DNA of 64,000 bases from Spiroplasma_E sp902809815 (GCF_964030925.1 NZ_OZ034992.1:992001-1056000); one strand, 5' to 3'; shown: positions 44,028 through 56,234, counted from the stretch's first letter. Translations and numbers: made by a program. The notes: generated by a model not told the origin, from the sequence alone.

Positions 44028-45183
44028 AGACATATTCCGTAATTAAATTTTTTAAAAGTCAATTAATAATTTTAAAATTTATTTTATAATTTTGTTATTA
44101 ACAATAAATTTAGAAAAGTGTTGATAAAAATGATTTTTGAAAATTTAAAAAAATTAAAAAATGAAGAATTTTACAGATATTTTGGTATAAAACGTTTTCA
44201 TTTTAATGAAATGTTAGAAAAATTAATTGAAATAGAAAAATTAGAAAAAAATAAAGGTCGAAAAAATAAACTTTCAGTAGAAGAAAGATTAATGATGACT
44301 TTATTATACTGAAAAGAATATTATACTTTTTTTCAAATGAGTATTAAATCTAAAATGAGCCCATCAAGTTGTTTTCAAAATATTACTTGAGTAGAAAATA
44401 AACTTAGTAACCACAAAGATTACCAATTTTTAAAAGAAAGATATAAATTAAAAATTGATAAAAAACAAGAAAATTCAAATGAATTTCAATTTTATTTAAT
44501 TGTTTCAACTGAGATTGAAATTGAAAGACCAACTAAAAAAACTACAGTTAGAATATTTTTCTGGTAAAAGTTGAATGTATTCTATAAAATTTCAAATTGT
44601 ATATGATTTTTTAATAAAAAAATTGTTGATATTTTTGCTGATAATGGTAAAGTGCATGATTTTCAAATATTAAAAAATTCAAATCTTGAATTTTCAGAAA
44701 AAACAATAATTATTGGTGATTTAGGATATCAAGGTATACAAAATATTTATAAAAATACAATAATACCAATTAAAAGAACTAAAAATAAAAAATTAACTAA
44801 ACAAGAAAGAAAATACAATAAGATTGTATCTAAAATTAGAATTAAAGTTGAACATGTCTTTGCTTGATTGAAAAGATTCAAAATTTTAGTAAATAAATGT
44901 AGAAAATCTAAATTTAGACTTATGTACTTAAGATTTAACTTACTTTGTGAAATTTTTAATAAAATAAAACCATTAAAATAAAAAAAATATTAAAAATATT
45001 TTTTTAAAATTTAAATTTTTATCGAGTTAATATAAAAATATTATTAACAATTTTTTGTTTAAAATGTAAACTCATTTTTTAAACTATTTTTTCAAAAAAT
45101 ATTTATTTCTATATTCAATAACACTAAATAGTTTTAAAACAATTTTATTGACAATTAATTAAATTTAATTACGGAATATGTCC
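44028..45183 (+). mobile_element. IS5-family-like element, copy B, nested in ISLre2
   Basis: The same element as 33577-34713, plus about 20 extra bases (an AAATTTATTTTATAATTTT-like insertion near 44080). Flanked by a TAA direct repeat (44025-44027, 45184-45186), a 3-bp target duplication proven by exact restoration of the host frame. Confidence 0.9.
44118..44981 (+). pseudogene. IS5-family DDE transposase with two compensating frameshifts
   Basis: A 288-codon region with the same two breaks in A7 runs as copy A. Small differences from copy A exist (GDLGYQG here, GDFGYQG there). Catalytic surroundings ADNGKVHDF and IKVEHVFAW are visible. Confidence 0.72.
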
Positions 45184-45389
45184 TAAGACTAATATTTACT
45201 TTTTTTATAATATCTCAAATATCTCTGTATCTTTTTCCATCAGCAAAATATTCAATAATAGTTTGTTCAACATCTTCACCAATTCTTTTATATTTAGGTA
45301 ATTCTAGTCATTCATCAACTAAACAAATACGAACTCATTTTTGTAATTTTTCATCAAAGTATTCATAAATTCTTCTTTTATAAGTTACC

Positions 45390-45835
45390 ATTCCATATAA
45401 TGTTTTTCTTGTTCGATATTCATAATCAACAATTTTATATTTCTTTTTATCTCTTGTATTTTTTATTCTTCAATCTCATTTTTCTCATTTTTTTCTTATA
45501 TGTTCTAAAACTAATTTATCAATTTTTGCACTTTGTTCTCTAAAATTTCATTTATAATTAAAATTCATATTTACTTCTCCTAACTATTTTAAAAAAATCA
45601 AAATTTATTGTAAATAATTTAAAATATTAATTTACTTGTTTATTATATACATATATAAGTGTAATTTAAAATTAAATAAAAAAACCACTTTCATATTTAA
45701 AATATAATAAACAATTTCAATATAATTAATAGTATAGGTCTCATAAAATAAACGCCTTTAATTTAGGCGTTATTTTGCATTTAAAAGCATACTTGTAAAA
45801 ATAATGAAAAATAGTACAATTTAAAAGTAAAATCA
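45390..45835 (-). repeat. right arm of the 450-bp inverted repeat
   Basis: The 5' end and first 60 codons of the ISLre2 transposase, inverted relative to 41337-41789. It includes the AACGCC/GGCGTT hairpin (about 45738-45760) which may act as the outward-end terminator of the element. 45569-45857 contains no other gene. Confidence 0.75.
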
Positions 45836-45857
45836 AGGAAAAAAGGAGTAATTTAAG

Positions 45858-46149
45858 ATGAAAACATGAATAAAAACAAATTTAAGTAAAATAACATTAG
45901 CATTAGCACTAACTGGTGCTACAACTGGAACAATAGGTTTAATCATGGGGGGTGCTTATCCATAATGTAGGTACTAATGTTAAATCTTATCTAGAAACAA
46001 ATGGACAAGTAATATTAGGAACAACAACTATATGGTCACATAAAAGTTTAGATAATCATCAAATATATTTATATTTTGATAAAATAAAGCATAATGATGA
46101 TGATATAGTATGAGATGGAAATTATCCAGAAGGATATTTTAATCATTAA
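45858..46149 (+). pseudogene. small secreted or membrane protein, frameshifted at a G6 tract
   Basis: ATG 45858 behind AAAAAGGAG. A signal-like N-terminus (basic start, Ala/Leu/Thr/Gly-rich helix) is followed by six G at 45947-45952, after which the frame stops. With five G the product is 96 aa and continues as VLIHNVGTNVKSYLETNG, with DGNYPEGYFNH at the end. The stop overlaps the convergent phage gene by 4 bases. The tract could be phase-variable, an error or decay. Confidence 0.5.
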
Positions 46150-48173
46150 ATTTCTATATTTATATAAGAAATATTTTCATTATATTTATCGAATAAATTA
46201 ATATTTTTTAAATCAATTTCTTGTTTATCAGTTAATAAAATTAAATCATAATTTCCAGCACCAAATATACCATTAATTTCAATCCGATTTAAGTTATTAA
46301 TCGGATTTTCAATTTTTAACTCAAATTCACTATTATTATCAATTTGTGTAATTTCTTTATAAAATTCTAATTTAGAAAATAATTGTGTTTTATTTGAACC
46401 ATATAAGTTTAAAGCATTTTTAATTTTAGATTTTTCAATAATTGTTCTTGTAAAATACTTTCCATATTCACCATTACTTAATGTTCAATCAGCAGGAATT
46501 AATGAAGGAATATTATTACTTTCTAATTCATTTGTAATAGATAATCAATTAAACTGGTTATCATCTAATTTAAATAATTCATTTTGACTAATATCATTGT
46601 TTTTTAATTTAATATTATTTATATCTGTAAAATCAAAATACTCAGATTTTAATATTACTTTTACATCTTTAAATTGTCAAATATCATTTTTGCTAGGATG
46701 TATTGGGCTTGATTTTAATTCAAAATAATAAGGTAATAAAATTTTATTATCATCATTTAAACCTTTACTAATAGACATATTTGAATAAATATTATTTGAT
46801 AACATAATAATTATTTGTTTAAATATTTTTATTTGTTCTAAATTAATATAATTTGGATAATCTAATTTTCATTGTTTAAACAAATTAGTAATAACTTCAT
46901 CGGGTTTTTGACCTTCAAATTTTTCACGTAATTTTGCAATAGCATTTTCTGGTTTTCCATTTTTATCATTATATGTAGCACCCTCAAAGTTTCTATTATA
47001 GTTATATGTATAACTTAACATATCTAATAATAGTTGTTGTAAACTATCAATTGTTGGTGCATCTTGTATTTCAATTGCTATACTTTTAAATCTATTATTG
47101 GTTGCAAGATAAACATATCATCCTTCATTACTATAAGATAAAACTTTTTTATCTTCTAAATGTATTTCGTGTTTTAATGGTCAATTACCATCTCAAACAG
47201 CACCCATTTCTCAACCTAATCAAGTATCAGTTACTCTTGCATTATTAATAACTTCTTTTCTTGTTACAGTACCAGTACTAATTTTAATCAAATCTAAAAC
47301 TGATTTTTCTTGTCCTATAAATTGTTTTGCTAAATTTCAAGGCAATATTTGTTCACTAAATCATTGTTGTAATATTCTAACTTTTGGTTGAGTTTCAATA
47401 GGCATTGATAATAGCGGAAATGCTATCTTATCTTTGACAAATAACTTTGGGTATACTTCCATATTGTCAACTTCACCAAGTACCTTTATATTACCAAAAA
47501 TCATGCTTCTAGGGGCTTTAATTTTTAAACCAGTTACTTTGGTATCTTTGTCTAATGGTTTTTGTAATTTAATAATAATGGGATAACCATCTCTTGTTTT
47601 AAAATCTTTAATTTTAATAATAGTAATGCTTTTAGTACTTCTTGTTTTTGGATTTTGATAAGGTTGTGAATAGTTATTAATGATATATAAATTATCAATA
47701 TTATTTTCAATTAATGGTTCATTAATAGATACTGCATATAATTTAAATTGATTTAGTAAATTTATTTCTTGAAATATTAAATTTTTAATATCAGTCATAC
47801 TATATTCAATTGTATTATCATTAATATTAGTACTTGCTCTTTGATTTAATTGCATAGTAAAATCAGATGTTTCAACAGCAGTAGTTTTTAATACTTTATC
47901 AATATCAATAAAACCAATTTTAATAGTATTTGCTGAAAATCTTAAACTATTATTTTCATTATTTTTAAATAAACGTTCAATTTCATAAATATAAATTGTT
48001 CTTTTTTTAAATTCATCGTATGCTCTATTAATATCTGGGTCACTAGTAGCACCCATCATATTAGTAAAATCATAAGGAATATTATCAATTAAATAATCAT
48101 TTTCTACTTCTGCTTGATTAAGTTTAGTTTGTTTCTGTGGAAACTTCGTTTGTGGTTTGTTGTTGTTTTCCAT
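46146..48173 (-). CDS. large phage protein, probably virion-associated
   Basis: 675 aa from ATG 48173 behind TAGGAGAG, overlapping the portal-like gene by 50 bp. No membrane helix or enzyme motif; mixed alpha/beta with many Asn. A middle segment (APRSMIFGNIKVLGEVDN) is the source of the 54-bp identical fragment next to IS3 copy 3. As the last gene of the morphogenesis run, adjacent to the portal, it may be a connector, tail or ejection protein. I cannot name the family. Confidence 0.7.
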
Positions 48174-49365
48174 TGTTCTCTCCTATTAATTGGTTATTTT
48201 CGGGATTAAATAATTTTAATTTAACTGTTAAGTTATTAATTTCTTGTTCATCATTAATATTAAATGTTTTACTATTTAATAAATCTTTATCTAAACGTAC
48301 TAATATTTGAATAAATTTAAGAATATCAATATTAAATTGCCATAATTTTTGTTCAATATAATTAATGGTTGAAATATTTACAGCTGTACTTTCGGGAACT
48401 GATTGTTGTGCAGATTTCTTTTGACTTGGTATATGAATACCACAACGTTTAAATATTTCATTAACATTTCAATCGTATATATCAGTTAAATTTTTACCTT
48501 TAAAATTACTATTTGTCATATTGATGTTTTCGTTTTGTTCATTATTATCTCCACCACTTTTAAATATGTAGTTTTTAGTAACTAATGTTCTAACAGCTTC
48601 TTCTAATGTTGATTGAACATTACCATAAGTTTGACTAAAAATAAACTTTGGTGAGTTTAAAATAGTATCTAAAACTATTTGTTCATAAATAACATCTAAT
48701 GCTTTAATTTTATCCATTACTTTATCACAATCTGCTAATTCATTTGCTTTATTTCGCATAATTACTATTGGTATATAATTAATATTTAATGTTTGTTCTT
48801 GCAATAAATTAGGATTATTATTATATGTTCTAAAATCTAATGGAAATTGTTTTTTATTATCACTAATACTATAAATTGCACGATTAATAGTTACTTGTTC
48901 ATTATTTAGTGTATAAACTTCAAATAATCTTACAGTTTGTGCATTTTGTTCATAATTATCATAAAAAATAGTACATTGAATTAATTTACCAGTAATATCA
49001 TAAACTCTTTGTTGTATATCTACTACTTGAAAATATAAATTATCATTTGCAATATAAATTAAATAACCACTAATTCCTAATTTACTTAATTTAAAAATAG
49101 AATTTCAATTTTTTCTATAAAATTCTTGTTGAATTAGATACTGTTTAATAGTTTCATTATTAATTTCTAATGGAGCATTATATAAATTAGCATTATTTTC
49201 TGCTACAAAATCAGTGAAATAAGTTTCATGGTTAAAATCATTAAAACCAAAATAATTTAAAATTGAAGCATGTGTACTTTTATTTTTATTAGTTAAAAAT
49301 TTTAATTTTTCACCTTGATTATCATTAATATTATTTTTATCTTTTCTTTTAAATAGACTTATCAT
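48124..49365 (-). CDS. phage portal-like protein
   Basis: 413 aa. ATG 49365 is chosen over upstream GTGs because AAAGGTGG lies eight bases before it. The N-terminus is basic (SLFKRKDK); an alpha/beta middle with YLIYIANDNLYFQVVDIQQR and a long helical part around residues 200-300 (ALDVIYEQIVLDTILNSPKF) resemble upper-collar/portal proteins of small podoviruses. Assignment rests on pattern and on its place among capsid, scaffold and fibre genes. The end overlaps the next gene. Confidence 0.55.
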
Positions 49366-49385
49366 AATATTCACCACCTTTCTTT

Positions 49386-49508
49386 TTAAAATATTTGATT
49401 AATTTTTAATATAATTTTGACAATAATAAATATAATTAAACCAGCAGTTGCTGATGATAGAATTACTCCAATTAAACCTAAAATAATCTTTATAATTTTA
49501 AAAAACAT
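49386..49508 (-). CDS. tiny phage membrane protein
   Basis: 40 aa, nearly all hydrophobic: a short basic start (FFKIIKII), a central Gly/Ala/Ile helix and a Lys-containing end. Lies between the fibre and portal-like genes with gaps of 4 and 20 bp. Could be a holin or a virion membrane peptide. Confidence 0.55.
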   Translation of the reverse strand: MFFKIIKIILGLIGVILSSATAGLIIFIIVKIILKINQIF

Positions 49509-49512
49509 AATA

Positions 49513-51756
49513 CTATTCCTGTAATTCTTCTAATTTTAAAAGTTGTCCAAATGTAAAAGGATATGGAACAGTAGTCATGAATATACTATTTTGATTTACT
49601 TGTAATCACGTATATGAACCATCTGTATATATAAAACTATCTAAATATTCTGTATTATTATTTCCACTATATATAAATTCTTTATATATTCATGAATATT
49701 CTGTTTTATCATTAGTAGCACAATAATTGTAATAAATACGATATATTTTATTTTTAATAAAATTAAATTGAATAGTTTTATTATCTTTTTTTGTTCCTAC
49801 TTCTTTTCATTTTGGACATGGACAAGGAGTTGGTGGTATTGGTGGAATTATTGGTAATATTTGTTCACTATAATTTTTTGTATTTATATTTTGTGCTTCT
49901 TCTAATGAATATATAAAACCAGTAGTATCATTAACATGTGATAAATATATTTTATTACTTGAAACAACTAAATCAGTGTAATTATCTACACTTTTTTTAT
50001 TTGGAGATGAACCTACAAAATAACTATCTAATTCAGTAATTGCTCCACGATATATAAAAATTAAATATTTAACAGCACCAGTATCATTAATTAAACCCCA
50101 AGAATAGCCAATCCGATATAAAATATCTATTTTAAAATTATATTCAATAGTATTATTAGTTTTATTACCTACATTTTTTCATTTAATAATATTTAATTTA
50201 TCAATATTAGTTTTAACTTCATTAATAGCACCAACAATAGTTTTATTAGTAGTTTCTAAAATAGGAATTTCTTGACCAAGAGCATTTAATTGAAATGCAA
50301 TAGGAAAGTTTTGTTCTGTTTCTATTAATTTTTTATCTACTTCTGGTTTTGTATAATAATTATTTGGGTCAACTCCACCACCAGAAGCACTAATAACATT
50401 ATTTTTAATCTTAATATTTTCACCAGCAGTTAATTTATCTTGTTTTTTATCTAATAAGTCATTAGTTTCTATTTTTGTATAATAATCACGTTCAGTACTA
50501 TCTTCTGCTATAAATTCAATTGGTATTCCATTCCCTTGATATTGATATATATTAGAAATAAATCCTGAATAATATGTCCCGGGTGTAGCACTAGCGCGAA
50601 TTTTACAATTACTGCAAGTTAAATATAATCTAATATTATTAGTTTTATCTGAATAAAAAGTATCTAATAGAGTATATGATTTTATTGCAGATTCTTCATC
50701 TAATTTAAATATAGATTTTCTAGTATATTTATATTTATAAATATCACTCTCATAAATATAACCTCATATTACTAATATTTCTTTATTTAAATTATCAATT
50801 GAAAGTTCATTAGATATCTCTTTTCATAATGGACTAGTTTCAATATTAAATCAGTTATTTTTAATATCATCAATATTTTGTTTATTAATCTCAATTTTAT
50901 TTGCTAATAATTTGATATTATTATCAACTTTAGTTTCTAATAATTTAATACTATTTTCATTTGTAGTAATTCGTTTTTGTTGTTTAGCAGAAAAATCACA
51001 AGTTGGTGCATGTGTATAATCACCAATTTGTGGATTATTTTGTAATGCTTCTGGTGGTAATGTACCAATTTCATCAGGTCAATCTAAAATCATTGTTTCA
51101 GTTTCTTTATCATAATCAGTTGCTACATAACCTTTATTAACAAATTTACTAACAGGACCTCTATATATTTCATTTTCATTATCATCAACTAAATCATCAT
51201 ACAATTTAATTTGTTTTAATAATGTAAATTCTTTTTGTTGTTCAATTAATTCATCAACTTGATTTCTAGTATAAAATGCTTTTAAGTCAATTTTTTCAAC
51301 ATCTATTTCATCATCATTATAACTTGAAAATATTTGTTTTAATTCTGTTAATCTTGCTCATATTTTCATTCTACTAGGTGCTAAATCTCAAACATTAATC
51401 GTAGGAGTACTATTTGCACTAAATTGACTACCATTATTAAATTGAATAGTAGCATCAACATTAAATTCAATTGGTGTACGATTAAATACTCAATGTTCAA
51501 CCATTACATAAACCATATCTCTTAATGTTTCTTTAATTAATTCATCTTTAAAACTATCAAAAGGAAATTTAGATAAAATAAAATCAAGATAAGCATTAAT
51601 ATCATTTTGAGCACGAATAGCAAAAGTTTTAAATCAATCATGAGCGTTTGATCATGTTTGTATATATTGCTGTGGTGTTTTTGTAATTTTTCCAGTTAAT
51701 GGATATCAGTTATTATAATTTTCAAGACTGACACCAGTTCAAAGTTTATTAATCAT
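49513..51756 (-). CDS. phage fibre/receptor-binding protein
   Basis: 747 aa. The segments FYTRNQVDELIEQQ, YYTKIETNDLLDKKQDKL and NNYYTKPEVDKKLIE are the short coiled repeats typical of phage fibre shafts. Between them are globular beta domains. The C-terminal 250 residues contain two similar domains (IKWKNVGNKTNNTIEYNF and CPKWKEVGTKKDNKTIQFNF) separated by a Pro/Cys linker (PIPPTPCPCPKW), probably receptor-binding tips. No chaperone gene is apparent. Confidence 0.75.
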
Positions 51757-51762
51757 AATTTA

Positions 51763-53478
51763 TCATTCCTTAAAAAATGCTTTTTTATAATGATGAGTAT
51801 GTTTTTTTGTTTTTTTATGTGTTATATGTTCAATTTCTTTTTGTATTTTATTTTTACCTTTTTTTAATTTTTTCTTACTTTTTGCTATAACTTGACTATA
51901 TGCAAACTTTTCTAAATGATGTAATAATCCAGTACCAAATAAAGTATTTACTGAAAATTTTAAACCAACATTTTTAAATGATTTGTTAATATTTTCAATA
52001 GGATTATTAATAACATTTACTACTTTATGATAAGTTCTAATAGTTCTAAATATTTCTCTATATACTTTAAAACTATCTCTAATTACTTGTTGCACCACTG
52101 GTGGAGCAAATGCTATTGCTTTTAATCATTTATTACTATTTACCCCATAACCAATGTATCAACCACTATATCAACGATATCAATGAAATGGATGTATTTG
52201 AGTAACAAAAGTTTTTGCTTTAAGAATACTATCAACAACTGTAATTGGTTTATATTTAGGATTGCGATGATAAATAGTAATTGCACATTTATCTAATGAT
52301 AAAGGTTGAATTTTACAACCCATAAATACTGGTGAATTTAATGGAATTAATTGTGCATGTTTAATTGCTCTTTTTTCTGCACTAGTAAATAAATCAGTTG
52401 CTTTTTGTTTTAATTTATTAATTTTTTCAAATGCTTGTTTTTCTAACTTTTCAAATTTTTCTTGTAATTTATATATACTTTCTCGTATTTTTTCAAAATA
52501 TGATGTATCTTTTCAAAATTTATTTAAACCTTTTTTTAAATAAAATCTAATATCAAAATATTTAAAAGTTTGATTTGCTTTTAAAACAAGTTGATGAATA
52601 ACATTATTTTTAAAAGCAAATTTAATAGCATTAGCACGAATTTTTTGTAAATCTAAAATTAAAGTTTTTCCATATCTATTTTCTGTATGTATTGTATGAA
52701 CTAAATTTAATCAATCATGCTGATTCATAGATAGTACTTTTTTTAAATCAGTATTAAATTTTTTTAAAAAGTTATTTGCTTTTTCGATATCTTTAATTTT
52801 AAATTTAGGAGTTAATTGTGGACTTAATTTTATTAATGTATTTTGTAATAATAAGTGTTCCATTAATTTTTCTGTTTCTAATTTTTGAAAATTATTCTTA
52901 TATTGTCTTTCAGCAACATAACCTAAATCTCGTAATACTGTTTCACGATTAGGAGTAAAACTATAATTCATTAAATAACGTTTATTACCAATAATTTTAT
53001 CTGTTAAAATTTCTTTTCCACTTACTTGACTAATAATTTCTTGTAAGTTTTTTGCTTCTTTAATACCAACTTGTTCTAATGTTTTAGTTTTTTGTGCTAA
53101 CTTAATAAATTTAGTTGTACGATAACCACGACTAATTTTATTAAGTCCAGCAAATGCTGGTAATATATTAAAAAAAGTATTTAATGGTGTTACATTTCCT
53201 TTTAAATAATCATAAACTTGATTAATAGTAAAATCAGTTAAAAATTCTACACCAACAGCACTAATACTAGCAATTAAATCACTTGCACCTAATCCAAGTG
53301 CTATACTTTCACTTAATCCACCAGTAAAAGGAGCAAGTGCTACTGCTATAACTTGTACACCAATCATTTCTAAAATTTCTCATCAAAAACTTTTATTTTC
53401 TTGTTGGTTACTTGTTCTAGTATGTTTTGGTTTATTTATGTTTAAAAGTATTGCTGTATTAGTTGTACCTATTGGCAT
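51763..53478 (-). CDS. large helical phage protein, possible internal/ejection protein
   Basis: 571 aa from ATG 53478. After about 35 residues there is an Ala/Gly/Ile-rich hydrophobic stretch (VIAVALAPFTGGLSESIALGLGASDLIASI). Long Lys-rich helices follow, with FEKIRESIYKLQEKFEKLEK and a basic His/Lys tail (KKHTHHYKKAFFKE). Membrane-active N-terminus plus basic coiled body fits an ejection or internal virion protein. Position is directly after the capsid gene. No family match by eye. Confidence 0.6.
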
Positions 53479-53492
53479 GATATTAATTTCCT

Positions 53493-54677
53493 TTATTTAA
53501 GAGTTATTTTAATTGGATTTGTTGTTCCTTTATAATTTAAATCATTAACATTTGCAGTAATAGTTATATATAAGTCACCTGCTTTTTGTTTTTGATTACT
53601 TACATTAGTTTTTCCTTGTGCATCACTAAAATATTTAATAGTTGGATTTGTTAAATTTGGATTTAATGATTTAAGTTCATTAATACTTTTTATTTGTGTA
53701 TTTAATTCATTGTTATTGTTATTAACATTTGCAGTAATATTTGTTGTTAAAACTGTAATTTTAGTTTTTAAATCAGTTTTTTCTGTTTTAATAACTCCAC
53801 ATAACATTCATCTTGATGTTGTTTCATTATTAGAAATATATGGTATTGCTTCTCCAACAACTTCACCAGCAACTTTATATGCTCTTCCTGCTTTATCATC
53901 TTTAATAAAATCTACATAAATAACTGTATTTTCTATCATGTATCTTTTCATCGCTCTTGGTGTTGCTAAAATAAAGGTCATTAATTGTTGTTCATTTTTA
54001 TCATTAGTAAAAATCATATAGTCATCAAGAACGATTTCACATAATACACCTTTTACATATAAATTATTTCCATTTAAACGTAATTGTTGTGCCAACTGAT
54101 TATCGGTAATTAAACCTTTATTATCAGCTAAATAAACTAAACTATCATAAAGACCATTAGTAATAAAAAATTTACTATTTGCAATGTTTCTAAATTGAAA
54201 CAAAGTATTTCAAGCAGATAACATTGATTTTAAATATCCTACTGGTGTTGTATCTTCAATATCGATTTTAGTAGCAAATTTTGCAATTGCTTGTGTATCA
54301 TCAATTGCTAATTTATCTGCTAAATCATTTGCAACTTCATATTGCATACTATCTAATAAATTTTGTCCATTATTTGCTTTTAAATCTACATCTGCAATAA
54401 TTTCTCCTGCAAGATATTTTTTAGTTATTTTTTTACTAATTTTATCTGTATCAACATATGGTAATTCATATCTTTTACTTTTATCATCCCAAGCAATAAT
54501 TTTTACTTCCGGTTTTTTTGGTTTTTTAACAATAAACTCAATATTTACTGAGTCAACAATTTCAGTAGGAAAAAAGTTTGCCCATGGACTATTTGAAATT
54601 TTAAAAAACTCTATAAATTCTGGTGCTTCTACTAATCTCTCTGTATTGTCTAAATTTTGATTAAATGGTTCTGACAT
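53493..54677 (-). CDS. probable major capsid protein with C-terminal Ig-like domain
   Basis: 394 aa from ATG 54677 behind AAAGGAAGG. Follows a scaffold-like gene by 18 bp. The first 300 residues have features of major capsid proteins: an N-arm, then an alpha/beta core with FFITNGLYDSLVYLADNKG and LCEIVLDDYMIFT. The last 90 residues form a beta-rich, Asn/Thr-rich domain (VLTTNITANVNNNNNELNT, LYITITANVNDLNYKG) that would decorate the capsid surface. The capsid role is an inference from order and pattern. Confidence 0.62.
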
Positions 54678-54695
54678 TTTATTCCTTCCTTTCGT

Positions 54696-55070
54696 TTATA
54701 AATAATTTTTCTTTTTATAATTAATTAAAAAATTTTCTTTATCATTTGGTTTATTATTAATAATTATTTGTTTATTGCCACCTGTATTAATTGTTTGTTT
54801 AAATATTGGTTGCTCTTTAATAATTTTTTTAATAGTTTCTTCAATTTTTGGTTTTTCTATATTACTTGTTTTAAATTTTAAAAAATCATAAAATTCAGTT
54901 TTAACTTGATATTTTTTAAATATATTAATCATTTCTTTTTCTTTAATTTCTTGATTAAGTTTATTTAACTTATTTTCTGCTTCACTAACTTTATTTTCTA
55001 TTTCTTGTTGAACATTATTTTCAGTTAAAGGTTCATTTGTTTGTTGAACATTATCTTCATTTTCTAACAT
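54696..55070 (-). CDS. phage scaffolding protein
   Basis: 124 aa, Glu/Lys/Gln-rich coiled coil (about residues 20-50, NKVSEAENKLNKLNQEIKEK) with a Lys/Asn-rich end. Size, composition and place just upstream of the capsid gene match capsid scaffolds such as DUF4355-type proteins. Confidence 0.65.
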   Translation of the reverse strand: MLENEDNVQQTNEPLTENNVQQEIENKVSEAENKLNKLNQEIKEKEMINIFKKYQVKTEFYDFLKFKTSNIEKPKIEETIKKIIKEQPIFKQTINTGGNKQIIINNKPNDKENFLINYKKKNYL

Positions 55071-55086
55071 TTACATCACCACTTTA

Positions 55087-55275
55087 TTATTTATTTTCTT
55101 TATTAATTTTTTCATTTAATTTTGCTAATTTTTTTTGATGTTTTATAATTTTGTTATTTGCTCTAACATGTTTTGGAGTTGTGATAAATCTTTTTAATAA
55201 AACAATAATTTCTCTGCAAATTAATGTTCCAACACTTGTTCCAATAATTATTAATTCATGTAAAAATTCTTTCAT
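55087..55275 (-). CDS. small phage membrane protein with basic tail
   Basis: 62 aa: one hydrophobic segment (about residues 7-28), then a strongly basic helix (KHQKKLAKLNEKINKENK). Start at ATG 55275 behind GAAAGGAAA. Lies just upstream of the scaffold gene. Function unknown. Confidence 0.55.
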   Translation of the reverse strand: MKEFLHELIIIGTSVGTLICREIIVLLKRFITTPKHVRANNKIIKHQKKLAKLNEKINKENK

Positions 55276-55309
55276 TTCAATATTTTCCTTTCAATTATTT
55301 ATTTTTTAA

Positions 55310-55467
55310 TTATTCATCAAATTGACCACCATTAATTCTTTCAATCATCGATTTTGAATTACTTATAATGCTTACTAATAAGGAATTTCTTTATTTAATT
55401 GTTCCATTCTCTCTTTATATGTTTGAATTTCATTATTATAATATTCAATAATTTTTTCTTTATTCAT
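55310..55467 (-). pseudogene. small phage coiled-coil protein, frameshifted
   Basis: ATG 55467 behind AAAGGAGG. 30 codons (EYYNNEIQTYKERMEQLN) end at TAG. One inserted base near 55380 would extend it through SLLVSIISNSKSMIERING to TAA 55310-55312, about 52 residues. Either form may be real. Confidence 0.4.
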
Positions 55468-55482
55468 GACTTTTCACCTCCT

Positions 55483-56223
55483 TTATAAACTCATGTGAGT
55501 ATAATCTCAATTTAATGAAGCATTATCATAATTTAATGGTACTTCGCTCATATTATCACTACCATATTGACTACTTGTTTCACTATTAATAGTAAATCTA
55601 TTATCATTTATTAATCTTGCAGTTTCATCATTAAATGATGTTTCTTGCATTTCTCTATTATGATTTGTTTCTATTGGAAGTAAATTATGGATTATTTCAC
55701 TTGCACTAGCAACTATGGTAGGTACTGCATAAGCATTATTAAAATCATTATTTATCCCCATTGCAACACCAGTTGAAATTAAACATCCACCAGTTGCCAT
55801 ATTACAAATTTTTCTTATTGCTTCAAATTTATTAGGTATTAATTCTAGAATTCCACTAATAAGATTTGATATACCATAAGCATTTAAACTAATATATGTA
55901 TCTCAATCCATTAATGACTGATTTTCTTGTTTATTTAATAATAATCATGGCGGACCTTCTGTTGTAGTTGTAGTAGTTATTGGGGTTGGTGTTGTTGGAA
56001 TAATTGGAGTAATATTATTTTCACTTCATTTACTATAATTTGCTAAACCAATTGTTCCTAAACCTAAAATAATTTTTTTAGAACTATTAATTGAACCTAA
56101 TAATGGACTATCTATTACTTGACCATAATAAGCACTTGTACCTATCATTGCACAAATTGGACTTATACCAGTTCTAATTAATTTAGTTAAAGTATAATTT
56201 GATTGATTTTCTATATTTGGCAT
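55483..56223 (-). CDS. phage membrane protein with Thr-rich linker
   Basis: 246 aa from ATG 56223. Several weakly hydrophobic, Gly/Ser/Ile-rich segments (residues 16-35, 46-62, 100-150), a TPTPITTTTTTEGPP linker near 75-90 and a hydrophilic end. Trp is TGA. Could be a virion membrane or lysis-associated protein; not recognised. Confidence 0.55.
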
Positions 56224-56234
56224 TTTAATCTCGT

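Larger units (their letters stand above)
43288..45568 (-). pseudogene. ISLre2/UPF0236 transposase split by an IS5-family copy
   Basis: Reading leftwards from ATG 45568: FNYKW, KKWEKWDWRIKNTRDKKK, MVTYKRRIYEYF and ADGKRYRDIW, then the IS5-family element, then VFVAIDDGH-type core (PIFVAIDDGHRKFW), ICGDSAGW and VLDKFHLIG, ending about 25 residues after GNRTYNILI. Removing the insertion and one TAA copy rejoins NISL to SSIHRVF exactly in frame. The C-terminus looks shorter than in family members and may be replaced. Confidence 0.78.
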
